In this document: in pieces, positions 62,170-64,000 of the stretch
Numbering within the stretch: position 1 is the first letter of the stretch
How the letters are laid out: every line of letters starts with the position of its first letter
Source of the DNA: Thermoplasmata archaeon
GTDB taxonomy: Archaea > Thermoplasmatota > Thermoplasmata > Lutacidiplasmatales > UBA184
Direction of reading: 5' to 3'
Assembly: GCA_021796385.1 (NCBI GenBank)
Contig: JAJYXQ010000033.1
Coordinates: 1 to 64,000, forward strand
Length of the DNA stretch: 64,000 bases
Program-made: the position numbers and the translations under genes
Notes under the pieces: model-generated
Told to the model about the DNA's origin: nothing
Databases searched by the model: none
Seen by the model: only the letters and a program-made list of their open reading frames with translations

Positions 62170-62847
62170 ATGGGCCGAGTCCGCTCGTCTCGCCACGGTA
62201 CCCCCCGCCTGGAGAAGGACCGTTGGCGTGACACCTACGAACGGACCCCCTACCAGTCGCTCCCATGGTTCGATGAGGGGCCCAGTCCCCATGTCGAACT
62301 CGCGGTCCGCGAGAAGGTTCTCTCCCCGCCGTCTTCCGTCTTGGATATCGGCTGTGGTGCGGGGTCGAACGTGCTCTTCCTGGCCCGATCCGGTTTCGTG
62401 GCTCATGGCATCGACCTCGCCCCGGGAGCCGTGGCGACCGCCCGTCAGAGAGCCCAAGAGGAAGGGCTCACCGTGCATGTGCAAGAGGGGGATGCACTGA
62501 CCCTCCCGTTCCCCGATCGGACGCTCGACGGAGCCGTGGACAACGGATGTTTCCATACGATTGCCGTTTCCCGAAGGCCCCGCTACGCCCGCGAGGTCGC
62601 CCGTGTGCTCCGCCCCGGGGGAGCCTTTCTTCTCGGTTGGATCGGACGGGAGACCACCACCCCCGAAGGTCCGCCGCACCGGCCCTCCCTGATGGAAGTC
62701 ACCACCTCCTTGGAACCGCACTTCGTCTTCCTTCGGACATGGATCAGCGAACAACCCCTGAGTGAGCCTGGATCCTCCGAGAACCCATGGACGATGTATT
62801 ACTCCTTCCTGCGTCGCCGGAAAGGAAAGCAACCGCCGCCTCGGTGA
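62170..62847 (+). CDS. class I SAM-dependent methyltransferase
   Basis: The 225-residue protein has the SAM motif VLDIGCGAGSNVLFLARSGF (about 57-76), the acidic AHGIDLAPGAV, and LPFPDRTLDGAVDNGCFHTI. It resembles small-molecule methyltransferases of the UbiE/TehB type; the DNGCFHTI phrase is seen in TehB-like members. Substrate unknown. A TATA-like GATTTATTCC lies about 29 nt upstream of the ATG. Confidence 0.82.
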   Translation: MGRVRSSRHGTPRLEKDRWRDTYERTPYQSLPWFDEGPSPHVELAVREKVLSPPSSVLDIGCGAGSNVLFLARSGFVAHGIDLAPGAVATARQRAQEEGLTVHVQEGDALTLPFPDRTLDGAVDNGCFHTIAVSRRPRYAREVARVLRPGGAFLLGWIGRETTTPEGPPHRPSLMEVTTSLEPHFVFLRTWISEQPLSEPGSSENPWTMYYSFLRRRKGKQPPPR

Positions 62848-62898
62848 CAGGAGGGTCGGCCGCAGAGGTTATGTCTTCTGGCCGGTGAGGTGAGTGGC

Positions 62899-63867
62899 AT
62901 GACGCTCTATTGTAATTCGTGTGGTGCCCAGAACCCCGACGAAGCCCGCTTCTGCTTCAAGTGCGGCAAGCCCATGGCCGCAGGGACCGGGACCCCGACA
63001 CCCCCGTCGAAGTCGGGTGCGACGGACCCGAAGAACCTCGTCTGCCACTCCTGTGGGGCCCCGCTCAAACCCATGGCCGGGGAGACCATTGTCACCTGTG
63101 AATATTGCGGCAGCTCGGTCGCACTCTCCGGGGACGGATGGAAGGATATCAAGACCCATACCATGCTCCTCCCCAAGGTCTTCGACGAGAAGGAAGCCCT
63201 CGAGGTTTGCCGGGGCTGGATGGATCAGGGATTCCTCCACCACCACGACTTCGAGGAGAGCCACCTGGTCGAGGGGAAGCTCTCGCTCGTGCCGTACTGG
63301 ATCGTCCCGGCATCCGCCGCGACGCATTACACCTACGAGGACGTCGCCATGGAATCGGCGAAGATCGGGGGCTCGATCGCCGCGGCCGCGCTCGTGGGAG
63401 GAATGCTCTCGGGGGGAAACCGGGGTGGCGGGGGCTTCATCGTCGCGCCCATGTTCATCGGGGGTGGCGGTAGCAGCCGACGGGCCGCTGAGATCGCCGG
63501 GCAGTACGAGTATCCGGTGGTCGCGGTCCAAGGGCTCCAGTCCTACCAACCCCGGGACTACCAGTTCGACCTGCTCGCGCGGGTTCCCTTCGAGAAGCGC
63601 AAGGTCCCCTCGGGGTACCCGATCCTCAACGGGGACATCAGCGAGGATTCCGCCAAGTACATGGCCAAGAACTACATTGTGGCCGTACAGGGGGAAAAGG
63701 CGCACAAGGCGCATCGGATGGTCCAAAGCCTCCAGACCGATGTGAATGTGCAGGACGGGGAGCTCATGCACGCCCCCATCTGGTACTTCACGTTCGACAA
63801 GAAGGGCCAGAAGAGCATCCTCCTCGTGGATGGCAACCGGATGCAGATTCTGAACTCGGTCCACTGA
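62899..63867 (+). CDS. zinc-ribbon protein with a Gly-rich central segment
   Basis: The ATG at 62899 follows GAGGTGA by 5 nt. The 322-residue protein has a zinc ribbon at its N-terminus (CNSCGAQNPDEARFCFKCGK) and a second (CHSCGAPLKPMAGETIVTCE, CGSS), then a soluble domain (DEKEALEVCRGWMDQGFLHH, LSLVPYWIVPASAATHYTYE) interrupted by a hydrophobic, glycine-rich stretch (GGSIAAAALVGGMLSGGNRG) that may insert in the membrane. Similar proteins are widespread in archaea as ribbon-headed membrane-associated proteins of unknown function. Confidence 0.7.
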   Translation: MTLYCNSCGAQNPDEARFCFKCGKPMAAGTGTPTPPSKSGATDPKNLVCHSCGAPLKPMAGETIVTCEYCGSSVALSGDGWKDIKTHTMLLPKVFDEKEALEVCRGWMDQGFLHHHDFEESHLVEGKLSLVPYWIVPASAATHYTYEDVAMESAKIGGSIAAAALVGGMLSGGNRGGGGFIVAPMFIGGGGSSRRAAEIAGQYEYPVVAVQGLQSYQPRDYQFDLLARVPFEKRKVPSGYPILNGDISEDSAKYMAKNYIVAVQGEKAHKAHRMVQSLQTDVNVQDGELMHAPIWYFTFDKKGQKSILLVDGNRMQILNSVH

Positions 63868-64000
63868 GAGTCTGGGGCAGACCCAGGTACCACCTCAGCC
63901 CCGGCAGTGGGAGCGTTTCACCGACGCATCCTTTGCAACGATGCGACACGTCCGCAACGCAGGTCCGGAACCCCTCCTCAAAAATCTTCCACCAAAGGTT

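Overview
The window reads as a chromosome segment of an uncultivated, G+C-rich archaeon, most likely of the Thermoplasmatota. The signs are a pyruvoyl-dependent arginine decarboxylase, a hexulose-6-phosphate synthase/RraA fusion, an AcnX-type (DUF126) mevalonate-pathway subunit, a DtxR-type regulator, many TATA boxes about 25-30 nt upstream of the start codon (leaderless transcripts), and large YVTN/kelch/PKD surface proteins of the kind common in that phylum. The species assignment is inference.

Left chromosomal arm (1-12.2 kb): the end of an rmlB-like gene, a secreted kelch protein, a D-2-hydroxyacid dehydrogenase/ThDP decarboxylase operon, rmlC-like and rmlA-like genes, a CDF metal transporter, arginine decarboxylase, a tRNA-Arg(GCG) with an insertion in its D-loop, a DtxR-like regulator with a NicO-like metal transporter, and a DAO-type flavoenzyme.

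Integrated element (about 12,245-52,976): an intact tRNA-Glu gene (minus strand) is abutted by a tyrosine recombinase gene. The last 16 bp over the tRNA 3' end (ATGCTCCTGGGGGGAT on the plus strand) recur exactly at 12,245, in direct orientation. This frames a roughly 40.7-kb integrative element, visibly lower in G+C than the arms. Its right end is a replication and integration module: integrase plus zinc ribbon; AbrB, a small protein, an HUH Rep, a RadB-like ATPase and an HTH protein in one overlapping operon; and several tiny genes. Its middle is a defence island: a DUF262-HNH nuclease, a zinc-ribbon/REase-like protein, a YgjP-like metallopeptidase, two family-only proteins, an orphan DNA methyltransferase, a complete type I restriction-modification operon, a DUF4062/TIR-like protein with a membrane-hairpin GTPase, and a PIN-GNAT-EVE protein with an ASCH partner. 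Three giant surface proteins follow. Two of them carry a winged-helix domain on the cytoplasmic side of one membrane span, so they look like one-protein transmembrane transcription receptors. Transposase remnants and two pairs of direct repeats mark a history of rearrangement.

Right chromosomal arm (53-64 kb): tRNA-Glu, the Hps-RraA fusion, a membrane/zinc-ribbon protein, an LplA-like protein divergent from a DUF126-Nudix fusion, a YVTN-PKD surface protein, a winged-helix regulator, a methyltransferase and a zinc-ribbon protein. Most genes were identified by reading the translated proteins; no database search was possible.
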